NCBI GenBank assembly: GCA_963725145.1
Contig: CAVRXL010000012.1
Location: forward strand, 992,001 to 1,056,000
Direction of reading: 5' to 3'
DNA length: 64,000 bases
Source: DATAEE01 sp963725145
GTDB taxonomy: Bacteria; Acidobacteriota; Vicinamibacteria; Vicinamibacterales; 2-12-FULL-66-21
Of the stretch, positions 1-7,903 are shown in pieces. The notes beneath the pieces are model-generated. The model searched no databases. It had not been told where the DNA came from and saw only the letters and a program-made list of their open reading frames with translations. The number at the start of each line of letters is the position of its first letter. Positions within the stretch are counted from its first letter, which is position 1. Made by a program: the position numbers and the translations under genes.

Positions 1-205
1 GCTGAATCAGGTGCTCGTCCGGTTCGATCGCGCCGGGACGAACGTGACCGACGCCGTGATCGCGCGAATTCAGCAGGACGGCGAGTGCTGGGTCGGCGGC
101 ACGAGCTGGAAAGGGGAGCGGGCAATGCGGCTGTCGGTGTCCGGCTGGCGGACGACGGAAACGGACATCGACCGATCCGTCGAGGCGATGCTTCGCTGTC
201 TATGA
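1..205 (+). CDS. PLP-dependent decarboxylase, C-terminal end only
   Basis: Only the last 67 residues are in the window (reading frame from base 2); the gene begins upstream. The tail contains GGTSWKGERAMRLSVSGWRT followed by an acidic D-I-D-R-S stretch. This is the usual end of group II pyridoxal-phosphate amino-acid decarboxylases (aspartate/aromatic-amino-acid decarboxylase superfamily), where the conserved Arg and Ser-x-W-R-T lie in the small C-terminal domain. The substrate cannot be told from this fragment because the PLP lysine and active-site loop lie outside. It ends 13 bases before the next gene. Confidence 0.6.
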   Translation, partial: LNQVLVRFDRAGTNVTDAVIARIQQDGECWVGGTSWKGERAMRLSVSGWRTTETDIDRSVEAMLRCL

Positions 206-218
206 TTCTGGCGACGCC

Positions 219-1079
219 GTGACCGCCGCCGAGATCCGCGGCGCCGCCGCCGACGCCGAGCTGAGCACGCGCGCCGACGACATTCTCTCCGCGGCGCTGC
301 CGGCGATCCGGCTGCATCCGACACCGACGGCGAGGGCGCTGCCGGAAGGCGCGTCGCGCCTCGGCGGCGCGCCCGATCTGCCGTCGGGTCAGAGCTGGCC
401 GTCGACCGCGAGCGGCCCGCTCGCCTTCGTCGGCCAAATCGATCTCGCCTCGGTGCGGGAGTTTGCCGCCAGCCGCGTATTGCCGCAGACGGGCCTGCTC
501 TCGTTCTTCTTCGACGCCGCGCAGGATCACTGGGGATTCGATCCGAAGGACACCGGTCACTCCGTCGTCTTGTACTCGCGGTCCGGACCGTACCGGCGCG
601 CGGAACCGCCCTCCGATCTGATCAAGGAGGGGACGTTCGTCCAGTGCGGCCTCACGTGCCACGAGGGGCTGACGCTCCCTCCGCCGGACTCGACCGCGTT
701 CGCGGCGCTGGGGTTCTCGTCCGATGAGCGCGAACGATACTTCAACCTGATCGAAGCACTTCGCGAGCACAAATCCTTCGACGCCGAAGAAGGCTCCTGG
801 CTGCTCGGCCACCCCGATCAGGTGCAGGGCAACATGCAGGAGGAGTGCGCGCTCGTCACGGGCGGTCTCTACTGCGGCGACGGCCCACCGATCACCGACC
901 CGCGACATCGCATCCTCGCGCGGCGGGCGGCCGAATGGCGGCTCCTCCTTCAGGTCGGCAGCGAAGAAGCGGCCGGGATGATGTGGGGGGATCTCGGAAG
1001 GCTGTATTATTGGATCCGCCACGACGACCTGGCGGCTGCCAGGTTTGAGAGGTCGTGGACCATACTCCAATGTCTCTGA
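219..1079 (+). CDS. DUF1963 (YwqG-like) protein
   Basis: A 286-residue soluble protein with no signal peptide or membrane segment. It resembles the DUF1963/YwqG family, which is known by structure but has no assigned biochemical role. Family-like features are the early Gly-rich LGGAPDLPSG segment, the LAFVGQIDL strand, the FFFDAAQDHWGF stretch and a late LLLQVGSE strand leading to a Trp/Tyr-rich end. The start is the GTG 13 bases after the preceding stop. The 3' end overlaps the next gene's start by 10 bases, suggesting translational coupling. Function is unknown. Confidence 0.7.
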   Translation: MTAAEIRGAAADAELSTRADDILSAALPAIRLHPTPTARALPEGASRLGGAPDLPSGQSWPSTASGPLAFVGQIDLASVREFAASRVLPQTGLLSFFFDAAQDHWGFDPKDTGHSVVLYSRSGPYRRAEPPSDLIKEGTFVQCGLTCHEGLTLPPPDSTAFAALGFSSDERERYFNLIEALREHKSFDAEEGSWLLGHPDQVQGNMQEECALVTGGLYCGDGPPITDPRHRILARRAAEWRLLLQVGSEEAAGMMWGDLGRLYYWIRHDDLAAARFERSWTILQCL

Positions 1080-1774
1080 GAACAGTTGCGCTTCGGTTCG
1101 CCGCGGCGCTCGTCATGGTCTACGTGCTGCTGTTTGCGACCGTGGCGACGGCGATGCTGCAGACGCCGGACCGCTTCGGCATGTTCATGCGCTACGCGCC
1201 AGCCCCGCTCGTGTGGGGCGCGCTGCCCGCCACGCGTATGTGGCTGTGGGCGCGCGCGGGCACCTTGAGCCAGGGCGATCCGGCGCCGGACTTCTCCCTC
1301 AAGACCCACGAAGGCTCGGGTCGCGTGGCGCTGTCGTCGCTGCGCGGCCGGCCGGTCGTGCTCGTGTTCGGCAGCTACACCTGACCGCCGTTCCGCCGGG
1401 CGGTGCCCGAGCTCAATCGTCTCTACCGCGAGTACCGCGATCGCGCGACCTTCTACGTCGTGTACATCTCCGAGGCGCATCCGGTCGACCGGTGGCAGCT
1501 CGGCTCCAACGTCAAGGACGACGTGCTCGTGAAGAACACGACGACCGACGACGAGCGGATGGACGTGGCGGGCGTGTGCGTGCGAAAGCTCGGGATCGAG
1601 TTTCCTGCGCTGGTGGACGAACTGGACAACCGCGTCGAGGAGGCGTACACGGGCTGGCCCGATCGGCTGTACGTGATCGACAAAGAGGGCCGCGTCGCGC
1701 ACAAGAGCGCCGCGGGCCCGTTCGGGTTCAAGCCAGAGGACGTTGAGACGACGTTGAAGCGGTTGTTGCCCTGA
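1070..1774 (+). CDS. Iodothyronine-deiodinase-like selenoprotein (in-frame TGA read as Sec)
   Basis: Two open segments, 1070-1381 and 1385-1774, lie in the same frame and are separated only by TGA at 1382-1384. Together they give a 234-residue membrane-anchored thioredoxin-fold protein: one N-terminal membrane helix (about residues 8-30), then GDPAPDFSLKT, then GSYT-[TGA]-PPFRR. The TGA is at residue 105, exactly where the deiodinase family carries selenocysteine (GSxT-U-PPF). After it come family features: YISEAHPVDRW, a V-L-V-K-(N)-T-T segment, PALVDELDN and a GPFGF-x-P-E-x-V/L-E end. A stem-loop starts at the TGA. The alternative is a nonsense-disrupted pseudogene, but both halves look intact and the stop falls on the catalytic position. 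Bacterial members are thought to be redox or dehalogenase-like enzymes; the substrate is unknown. The ATG overlaps the upstream gene by 10 bases. Confidence 0.8.
1384..1404 (+). promoter_or_regulatory. Candidate bacterial SECIS stem-loop after the in-frame TGA
   Basis: Arms ACCGCC (1384-1389) and GGCGGT (1399-1404) are perfectly complementary. They enclose a 9-base loop, GTTCCGCCG, that contains G and U as bacterial SECIS loops usually do. The stem begins on the A of the TGA codon, matching the requirement that a bacterial SECIS sit immediately 3' of the UGA inside the coding region. The stem is shorter than the E. coli fdhF element, and bacterial SECIS elements vary widely, so this is suggestive only. 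Confidence 0.45.
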
Positions 1775-1778
1775 CAGC

Positions 1779-1864
1779 GTAGGCCCGACCTTTAGGTCGG
1801 GCGTGCTGGGACCAGCCGGGCGTCCGGACGATCCGACCACGCCCGGCCTGAAGGCCGGGCCTAC
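1779..1864. repeat. REP-like palindrome pair (BIME-like)
   Basis: Two GC-rich palindromes in inverted orientation: GCCCGACC-TTTA-GGTCGGGC (1783-1802) and GCCCGGCC-TGAA-GGCCGGGC (1841-1860). The outer ends are GTAGG and CCTAC. The same arrangement recurs at 34900-34985 and half of it at 62112-62139. It sits between the 3' ends of convergent genes and could act as a bidirectional terminator. Confidence 0.85.
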
Positions 1865-1872
1865 ACCGTCGT

Positions 1873-3075
1873 TTACGCGACGACGTGTCCTCTCCTTAAC
1901 TCCCCGATCTCCTCCTCCCCATACCCAAGCCCCCGCAGCACTTCGTCCGTGTGCTCGCCGAGGAGTGGCCCGCGCCGGCGCGGGTTGAGGGGCGTCTCGG
2001 ACATCTTGATCGGCGTCCCCAGGGCGCGCGTGCGGCCGAGGACCGGATGGTCGACGTCGATGAGCATCTCGCGCGCCAGTACCTGGGGATCGCGAAACAC
2101 GTCCTCGTAGGTGTTGATGGGCCCGCACGGGATGCCGGCGCCGTCGAGTTGCCGCAGCCAGTGCGCGCGCGGCTGCCGGGTCGTCACGTCTTCGATGGCA
2201 GAGGCGAGGGCGGCGCGGTGCTCGACGCGGCTGGCGTTGCTCGTGAACCGCGGATCGCGCGTCCACTCGGTCCGGCCCAGCAGCTCGCAGAGCTTCGCGA
2301 AAGACCGGTCGTTCGCGGCGCCGATCGTGAGGTAGCCGTCGGCGCACTTCACTGCCTGGTACGGCGCGCTCAGCCGATGCGCGGATCCCGTCGGTTGTGG
2401 AATGCCGCCAGTCGAGAAGTACTCGGTGGCTTCCCAGACCGAAAGCGCGACTCCCGCCTCGACCAGCGACGTGTCGACGTACTGGCCCCGGCCGGTGCGT
2501 CCGCGCGCGTGCAGCGCGGCGAGAATGCCGGCGAGCGTGAACAGCCCCGCACCGAGATCCGTGATCGGCACGCCGACCTTCACCGGCGGGCCGCCCGGCT
2601 CGCCGGTGATCGACATCAGTCCGGACACGCCCTGCGCCACCAGGTCGAAGCCCCCTTTCGCCGCGTCCGGCCCGGTCTGTCCGTATCCGGAGATCGATGC
2701 GTAGATCAGCCGCGGGTTGGCCGGCGCGAGGCTCGCGTAGTCGAGGCCGAACCGCGTCATGACTCCGGGACGGTAGTTCTCGACGATGACGTCCGCGGCG
2801 GCGGCGAGGCGACGGAACACCTCCTGCGCGGCGCGCTGCTTGAGATCCAGGACGATGCCGCGCTTGCCGCGGTTCACGGCGTTGAACGCCGGGCTTTCCA
2901 TGCCGACCGCCCCGGCGAGGTTGCGGGTCCAGTCGCCGTCCGGCGGCTCGATTTTGATCACATCGGCGCCCATGTCGCACAGTAACATCGCGCAGTACGG
3001 CCCGGCCATCACCTGGGTCATGTCGAGGACGGAAATGCCTTCAAGCAACGCGCTGTTCGAGATCGATGGAGCCAT
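1873..3075 (-). CDS. CaiB/BaiF family (class III) CoA-transferase
   Basis: About 400 residues, normal for class III CoA-transferases, which move CoA between organic acids through a covalent Asp-acyl intermediate. Visible family features are GISVLDMTQVMAGPYCAMLL near the N terminus, DVIKIEPPDGD, the RGKRGIVLDLK segment, GGFDLVAQG with the probable catalytic Asp, GRTGRGQYVDTSL and the C-terminal PLLGEHTDEVL. The ATG at 3075 and a TTG at 3048 are both possible starts. Either one overlaps the first codons of the divergent crotonase gene (41 or 14 bases). Pairing with a crotonase suggests an acyl-CoA catabolic step; the acid is unknown. Confidence 0.9.
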   Translation of the reverse strand: MAPSISNSALLEGISVLDMTQVMAGPYCAMLLCDMGADVIKIEPPDGDWTRNLAGAVGMESPAFNAVNRGKRGIVLDLKQRAAQEVFRRLAAAADVIVENYRPGVMTRFGLDYASLAPANPRLIYASISGYGQTGPDAAKGGFDLVAQGVSGLMSITGEPGGPPVKVGVPITDLGAGLFTLAGILAALHARGRTGRGQYVDTSLVEAGVALSVWEATEYFSTGGIPQPTGSAHRLSAPYQAVKCADGYLTIGAANDRSFAKLCELLGRTEWTRDPRFTSNASRVEHRAALASAIEDVTTRQPRAHWLRQLDGAGIPCGPINTYEDVFRDPQVLAREMLIDVDHPVLGRTRALGTPIKMSETPLNPRRRGPLLGEHTDEVLRGLGYGEEEIGELRRGHVVA

Positions 3076-3808
3076 CGCCACCCTGACCTTCAACCGTCCG
3101 CAGGCGCGCAACGCGCTGACCTGGGACATGTACGACGCGCTCGTCGACGCGTGCGAGCGCGCCGACGCGGAGCCGGCCGTCCGCGTCCTCGTCGTGCGCG
3201 GGTCGGGCGAGGCGTTCGCGGCCGGCACCGACATCGAGCAGTTCAAGGACTTCGACGGCGCCGCCGGGGTCGCCTACGAGCACCGGCTCGACGCGGTCAT
3301 CGACCGCGTCGAGCGGGTCCGCCGCGCGACGATCGCCCAGATTCACGGCCCGGTGGCCGGCGGCGGGCTCGCGATCGCGCTCGCCTGCGACCTCCGGATC
3401 TGCGCCAGCAGCGCGCGGTTCGGCATCCCGATCGCGCGGACGCTCGGCAACTGCTTCTCGATCGCCAACTGCGCCCGCGCCGTCGACCTCATCGGTCCCG
3501 CCGCCCTCAAGGAGCTGCTCCTCACCGGGCGGTTCCTGGACGCGCAGGAGGCGCTCGCGCTCGGCCTCGCCACGCGCGTCGTCGCCGACGAGGCCGTCGC
3601 GGAGGAAGTCCGCAAGCTGGCCGCCGATCTGGCCGTGCGCGCGCCGCTGACGATCGAAACCACGAAAGCGATGCTCCAGCGGCTCCGCGACCACCGCCGG
3701 CCGCCTCCCTCCGACGATCTCGTCGCGCGGTGCTACGGCAGCGCCGATTTCCACGAGGGCATCAGCGCGTTTCTCGCGAAGCGGGCGCCGCAGTGGACGG
3801 GCGCATGA
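3035..3808 (+). CDS. Enoyl-CoA hydratase/isomerase (crotonase) family protein
   Basis: A 257-residue crotonase-fold protein. It begins with an ALFEIDGAIATLTFNRPQAR-type strand and has the oxyanion-hole segments AAGTDIEQF and GPVAGGGLAIALACDLRI. Where many hydratases have a catalytic Glu in P-E-x-x-L-G it reads FGIPIARTLGN, so this Glu is missing. The first catalytic Glu position (GGGLAIALACD) is also not acidic. It may therefore be an isomerase, hydrolase or lyase rather than a classic hydratase. The ATG at 3035 starts within the divergent CoA-transferase gene. The 3' end overlaps the convergent tctA gene by 47 bases. Confidence 0.85.
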   Translation: MPSSNALFEIDGAIATLTFNRPQARNALTWDMYDALVDACERADAEPAVRVLVVRGSGEAFAAGTDIEQFKDFDGAAGVAYEHRLDAVIDRVERVRRATIAQIHGPVAGGGLAIALACDLRICASSARFGIPIARTLGNCFSIANCARAVDLIGPAALKELLLTGRFLDAQEALALGLATRVVADEAVAEEVRKLAADLAVRAPLTIETTKAMLQRLRDHRRPPPSDDLVARCYGSADFHEGISAFLAKRAPQWTGA

Positions 3809-5261
3809 CGAGCGGCGCGGCGAGCGCGAGCCCGGCCGCCACGAGCAATCCGAGCGAGATCGGCCGCGTGACGAACACGAGCGCGTTGCCGTCGGCGATC
3901 TGCATCGACTGCCGCAGCGCGTTCTCGGCGAGCGGCCCGAGTACCAGCGCCGTGATGAAGGCCGCCGGCGAGTAGCCGAGCAGCCGCATTCCCACGCCGA
4001 CGAGACCGAAAGCGATCATCACGCCGACGTCCCACATCCGGTTGTTCGCCGCGAAGGCGCCGACGACGCACAGCACGAGAATCGCGGGCGCGAGGATCGC
4101 GTACGGAACGCGCACCGCGCGGACGAAGACCGGGATCAGCAGCACGTTGAGCAGCACGAGCATGACGTTGCCGATGTACATGCTCGCGATGAGCCCCCAC
4201 GCGAATTCCGGGTTGTCCTGGAACAGCGTCGGCCCCGGACGCAGCCCCCACATCATGAGCGCCCCCGCCAGGACGGCCGTCGTCGTCCCGCCCGGCAGCC
4301 CCAGCGTGAGCAGCGGCACGAGCGCGCCGGCGGCCGCCGCGTTGTTGGCCGACTCCGGCGCGGCAACGCCTTCGATCGCGCCGCGGCCGAAGCGTTCGGG
4401 CTCGCGGGCGATCCGCCGCTCGGCCGCATAGGCCATGAACGACGCCAGCGTCGCCCCGGCCCCCGGCAGCGTGCCGATCAGGAAGCCGATGATCGATCCC
4501 CGCACGATCGCCCAGCGCGCCTGGAGCCAGTCGCGGCTCGACGGAAACACGTCGCGGATCGAGAGCTGCGCCGTCAGCTGCTCGGTCCCGCCGCCGCCGA
4601 CGAGAATCTCCGTGAAGCCGAACAGCGCGATCGAGATCGGAAGGAAGTCGAACCCGCTGAAGAGATCCGAGAGACCGAACGTGAAGCGCGGCATGCCGGT
4701 CATGACGTCGAGGCCGACGGTCGCCGCGAGCAGGCCGAGAATGGCGGAGATGAACGCTTTCAGCGGCGACCCGGACGTGAGGCCGGTCAGCAGCGCCAGG
4801 CCGAGGACGGTCAGGGCGAAGTACTCGGGCGGGCCGAACGCCAGCGCCGCGCGCGCCAGCGTCGGCGCGACCAGCATGAGGGCGACGGTGCCGAGCGTGC
4901 CGGCGACGAACGATCCGCCGGTCGCGATGCCGAGCGCCACGCCCGCGCGTCCCTGCCGTGCCATCTGATACCCGTCGATCGTCGTCACGACCGTGGCGGA
5001 CTCGCCAGGCGTGTTGATCAGCACCGACGTGATCGTGCCGCCGTACATCGAGCCGTAGTAGATGCCGCAGAGCATGATGATCGCGCTCGTCGGGTTCATC
5101 CCGAACGTCAGCGGCAGGAGCAGCGCGACGCCGGACGTGGACCCGATTCCGGGAAGCGCCCCCACCAGTGTGCCAAGGAACGCGCCCGCGAACGCGAAGA
5201 GCAGGTTGGCCGGCGTCAGCGCGATCGCGAAGCCCGTGGCGAGGTTGTCGAGAAGACCCAT
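3762..5261 (-). CDS. tctA: Tripartite tricarboxylate transporter large permease TctA
   Basis: A 499-residue polytopic inner-membrane protein typical in length for TctA, the 12-helix channel subunit of the TTT family, which imports carboxylates using an ion gradient and a periplasmic binding protein. The N-terminal PGIGSTSGVALLLPLTFGM and the mid-protein APESANNAAAAGALVPLLTL and LPGGTTTAVL segments are family signatures. The ATG at 5261 overlaps the tctB stop by one base (TGATG), so a nearby upstream in-frame ATG is less likely. The gene ends inside the convergent crotonase gene. The substrate cannot be predicted. Confidence 0.95.
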   Translation of the reverse strand: MGLLDNLATGFAIALTPANLLFAFAGAFLGTLVGALPGIGSTSGVALLLPLTFGMNPTSAIIMLCGIYYGSMYGGTITSVLINTPGESATVVTTIDGYQMARQGRAGVALGIATGGSFVAGTLGTVALMLVAPTLARAALAFGPPEYFALTVLGLALLTGLTSGSPLKAFISAILGLLAATVGLDVMTGMPRFTFGLSDLFSGFDFLPISIALFGFTEILVGGGGTEQLTAQLSIRDVFPSSRDWLQARWAIVRGSIIGFLIGTLPGAGATLASFMAYAAERRIAREPERFGRGAIEGVAAPESANNAAAAGALVPLLTLGLPGGTTTAVLAGALMMWGLRPGPTLFQDNPEFAWGLIASMYIGNVMLVLLNVLLIPVFVRAVRVPYAILAPAILVLCVVGAFAANNRMWDVGVMIAFGLVGVGMRLLGYSPAAFITALVLGPLAENALRQSMQIADGNALVFVTRPISLGLLVAAGLALAAPLVMRPSTAAPASRETR

Positions 5262-5686
5262 CAGGGGAGTGGCAGGCCCAGCCAGCGGACGAAGATGAGC
5301 CACACCAGGATGGGCGTCGCCAGCGCCGCGGCGGCGATCGCGAGCGGTCGGCGCGGATCCAGCCGCCAGGCGGCCGCAGCCGTGAGCGCCCCGGTCGCGG
5401 CGACGAGGCCGACCAGCGGCACGATCGCCGCCGCGATCGTCGTCATGATCGCGAGCGCAAACGGATCGGATCGACCGGTCGGCCGGTCCACGGGCTCACG
5501 AGGCGCGGCCGCTTTCGCGCGGACGAACACCCATCCCGCGCAGATCGTGAGCAGGATGCCGAGCCACAGCGGCACGAAGCCGGGGCCGGGCGACCGATCC
5601 GTCCAGTAGGGCAGCCGCCACGCGTGAACGGTGATGAAGAGGCCGAAGGCCGCGAGCGCGAGGGCCGCCGCGCGATCGGCGGTCAC
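5261..5686 (-). CDS. tctB: Tripartite tricarboxylate transporter small permease TctB
   Basis: A 141-residue protein with about four membrane helices, as expected of TctB. The N-terminal RSPGPGFVPLWLGILLTICA matches the G-P-G-x-x-P motif of the family. The GTG at 5686 overlaps the tctC stop in a GTGA junction, and the stop overlaps the tctA ATG. The three subunits are therefore translated from one mRNA in the usual C-B-A order. Confidence 0.9.
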   Translation of the reverse strand: MTADRAAALALAAFGLFITVHAWRLPYWTDRSPGPGFVPLWLGILLTICAGWVFVRAKAAAPREPVDRPTGRSDPFALAIMTTIAAAIVPLVGLVAATGALTAAAAWRLDPRRPLAIAAAALATPILVWLIFVRWLGLPLP

Positions 5687-6654
5687 CGCGTCTCCGCGGG
5701 ATTGAGCGCGTCTCGATTGAGCGCCTCGTGCTGCGCCAGAAACGCGCGCGCCTCGTCGCCCGCCTTGAAGTACGGCGTCAGCGCGAAGCGTTCCAGGTAG
5801 TTCGTGCGCCAGCGCTCGGTCGCGGTCAGCTTCGCGAGCGCCGCTTCCCAGAAGCGGAGCGCGTCTGCCGGCGCGTCGCCCGGCAGCGCCACGCCGCGCA
5901 TCATCCGGTGGACGACCTTGATTCCGCGCTCCTCGAGCGTCGGCACGTCCGGCATCATCGCGATCCTCGCCGGCGCCGACACGACGATCGGCCGCGCGAG
6001 GCCAGCCTTCCACTGCGAGAGCATCTCGCTGGGGTTCGGGCCGGCGAGGTCCACGTGTCCGCCGACCAGATTCTGCATCGCTTCCGCGCCGCCGCGCGTG
6101 TGCACGTACGTGAAGGACGCGCCGGTGGCGCGCTCGATGAGGATCCCGAGCACGTGATCGCCGCCACCCTGCGCCTCGGTCGAGAACGTGAGCTTGCCCG
6201 GGTTCGCCTTCGCGAACGCGATCACGTCGTCGATCGTCTGGAATCTCGATTTCGTCGGCACGACGATCGCCATCTCGTCGAGCGCCAGAATCGCGACGAT
6301 CGTCAGATCGCGGAGGGTCGGGCCCGTATAGTGCTGCTGTACGCCGAGCGAGACCAGCGGATCGTTGAGCGTCACGAGGGTGTAGCCGTCGCCGCGGCGC
6401 CCGGCCACGTACGCGAGCCCGACGGCCCCGGACCCGCCGCTCCTGTTCGAGACGGTCACCGGCTGAGCCGACAGCCGTTCGCGTTCGACGAGGTCTTGAA
6501 CGGTACGGGCCAGGTTGTCGCTCCCGCCGCCCGGCGGAAACGGCACGACGATGTCGATCGCGCGGCTGGGGTAGGGCGCGTGCCCGTCGCCAGCCGTGCA
6601 CGCGGCGAGACAGGCCGCGACGAGCGCTGTGCAGTAACGGAAGAGACTTGTCAC
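5683..6654 (-). CDS. tctC: Tripartite tricarboxylate transporter binding protein TctC (Bug family)
   Basis: A 323-residue periplasmic binding protein with a lipoprotein-like signal ending LVAACLAAC, so it is probably tethered to the membrane. Bug-family features are YPSRAIDIVVPFPPGGGSDN at the start of the mature protein, VTVSNRSGGSGAVG, the GYTLVTLNDP strand, and GHVDLAGPNPSE where the ligand carboxylate is normally bound. It begins with GTG at 6654. A TATAAT hexamer lies about 18 bases upstream on the same strand. It is the first gene of tctCBA. Confidence 0.93.
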   Translation of the reverse strand: MTSLFRYCTALVAACLAACTAGDGHAPYPSRAIDIVVPFPPGGGSDNLARTVQDLVERERLSAQPVTVSNRSGGSGAVGLAYVAGRRGDGYTLVTLNDPLVSLGVQQHYTGPTLRDLTIVAILALDEMAIVVPTKSRFQTIDDVIAFAKANPGKLTFSTEAQGGGDHVLGILIERATGASFTYVHTRGGAEAMQNLVGGHVDLAGPNPSEMLSQWKAGLARPIVVSAPARIAMMPDVPTLEERGIKVVHRMMRGVALPGDAPADALRFWEAALAKLTATERWRTNYLERFALTPYFKAGDEARAFLAQHEALNRDALNPAETR

Positions 6655-6671
6655 GGTCTCAGGTTGCCGGG

Positions 6672-6677
6672 ATTATA
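6672..6677 (-). promoter_or_regulatory. -10 hexamer of the tctCBA promoter
   Basis: The minus strand reads TATAAT here, 17 bases upstream of the tctC GTG. No good -35 hexamer is visible at 16-18 bases spacing, so the promoter may depend on an activator. Confidence 0.4.
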
Positions 6678-6779
6678 TCAATCACATCTGGAGGGCCCCG
6701 TGAAACGCGTACTGCCGTCAGGGTTGGTGTTTACCCGCCAGATTCGCGGTCGCTGAGAACCGAGTAAGATGTGAACCAC

Positions 6780-6797
6780 CCGCGGTTCCAACCGCGG
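6780..6797. repeat. Perfect palindrome in the tctC/barrel divergent spacer
   Basis: CCGCGGTT-CC-AACCGCGG is an 8-bp perfect inverted repeat with a 2-base centre, 22 bases before the barrel gene's ATG. It could be an operator or a 5' leader hairpin. Nothing else distinguishes the roughly 165-base spacer apart from the TATAAT for tctC. Confidence 0.55.
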
Positions 6798-6819
6798 TGT
6801 GTTCGCTCTGTCTATCAAA

Positions 6820-7896
6820 ATGAGACGAATGACGAGACGTTTGCGGCCGCTGTGGCTGGCGGCCGCCATCAATCTTGTGTGCGTCGGCGGCGCGGCGGCG
6901 CAGACGGTGTTCGTGAGAAATGCCGTCGCGGGCGATGCCGTCGAGGTTTTCATCAACGACAAGCAGGTCGCCACGGCAACAGTCGACTCAGCCGGGGAGG
7001 CCCAGGTTCCCGTAGAGATCAAGTCCATCGTGGGCAAGGACGAGATGGACGCCAATCTCTACGTCGACGCGTGCCCGAAGATGACCCGGATCTTCATCGT
7101 CGGCGCCGGTCTTCAACCCGCCCTCGAGGGGGCGTGCCGCAGGAGTCCGATCGCCGGCCTCTTCTGGGTGCGCACGGTCAACACGCTTGTTGTGAACCTC
7201 GCCGGCCAGCCGCCGGGCATTTTGCTCATCGTCGGAAAATACACGCCGCCGGCGCCGGGAACCGAAAACCTGCCGCGCTCGTGGACGCCTGCGCCGACCG
7301 GGATTGTCGCGTTCGGGGGCGGGCAGTACGGGACGTTTCGCGACTTCTCGACGGTTCAGTGCGGAAACCTCGCCACGTGCGAGCCGCATGACGGCGGCTT
7401 CGGGTATCACGCCGGCGGCGCCTTCTGGATCAAGCGCTTCATCGCCGGAGAGGCCACCTACGTCAAGTTGCATTCACCGACAGCGAACGGCAGCGGCACC
7501 GGGTTCCGGTTCGACAGCTCGATGGACGCGAGTCTCGTGACCGTTGCGGCCCTCGTGGGTCCACAGGGCGGGCCGATGCGCTTCTACGGAAAGATCGGCG
7601 CGGCGTTCCATCGCGCGACCTCTACGATCACCCAGACGATCGATCCCGTCACGGTGACCGTCGATGGCGTCGAAGTGACCATCCCGGGGGGGACCCAGAC
7701 ATTCGAGACGACGACCGAAGGGTGGGGCTGGCTGTTCGGCGGAGGGGCTGAAGCGTGGGTGAACCGGTATGCCGCGCTCTACGGCGAGCTCGACTTCGTC
7801 CGGGTGCAGGGGAATCCGATCAGCGGCGGCGAGGGAGAGCTGGACGACCGCGTGATGATGATCCTCTTCGGTGTTCGCGTCCACATTGGACGCTGA
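6820..7896 (+). CDS. Secreted or outer-membrane beta-barrel protein, unknown function
   Basis: About 358 residues with a clear signal peptide ending GGAAAQ. Residues about 25-130 form an N-terminal region with four Cys (for example YVDACPKM and GACRRS). From about residue 165 the protein alternates aromatic and Gly strands (GIVAFGGGQYGTF, FGYHAGGAFWIKR, YGELDFVRVQGN) and ends in VRVHIGR, as in small outer-membrane barrels of 8-10 strands. The start may be ATG 6820 or 6829. I do not recognise a named family. Confidence 0.75.
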   Translation: MRRMTRRLRPLWLAAAINLVCVGGAAAQTVFVRNAVAGDAVEVFINDKQVATATVDSAGEAQVPVEIKSIVGKDEMDANLYVDACPKMTRIFIVGAGLQPALEGACRRSPIAGLFWVRTVNTLVVNLAGQPPGILLIVGKYTPPAPGTENLPRSWTPAPTGIVAFGGGQYGTFRDFSTVQCGNLATCEPHDGGFGYHAGGAFWIKRFIAGEATYVKLHSPTANGSGTGFRFDSSMDASLVTVAALVGPQGGPMRFYGKIGAAFHRATSTITQTIDPVTVTVDGVEVTIPGGTQTFETTTEGWGWLFGGGAEAWVNRYAALYGELDFVRVQGNPISGGEGELDDRVMMILFGVRVHIGR

Positions 7897-7903
7897 CGAA
7901 GGA

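Noticed and set aside
1382..1384. TGA as a simple nonsense mutation or frameshift giving two separate short genes.
   Set aside because: Both halves are in the same frame and intact, and the stop falls exactly on the catalytic position that is Sec in the deiodinase family. A selenoprotein is the better reading, though not proven.
1007..2980. A 657-codon minus-strand frame across the deiodinase and CoA-transferase genes.
   Set aside because: Arg/Ala/Gly-rich translation without domain signal, and it overlaps two well supported genes.
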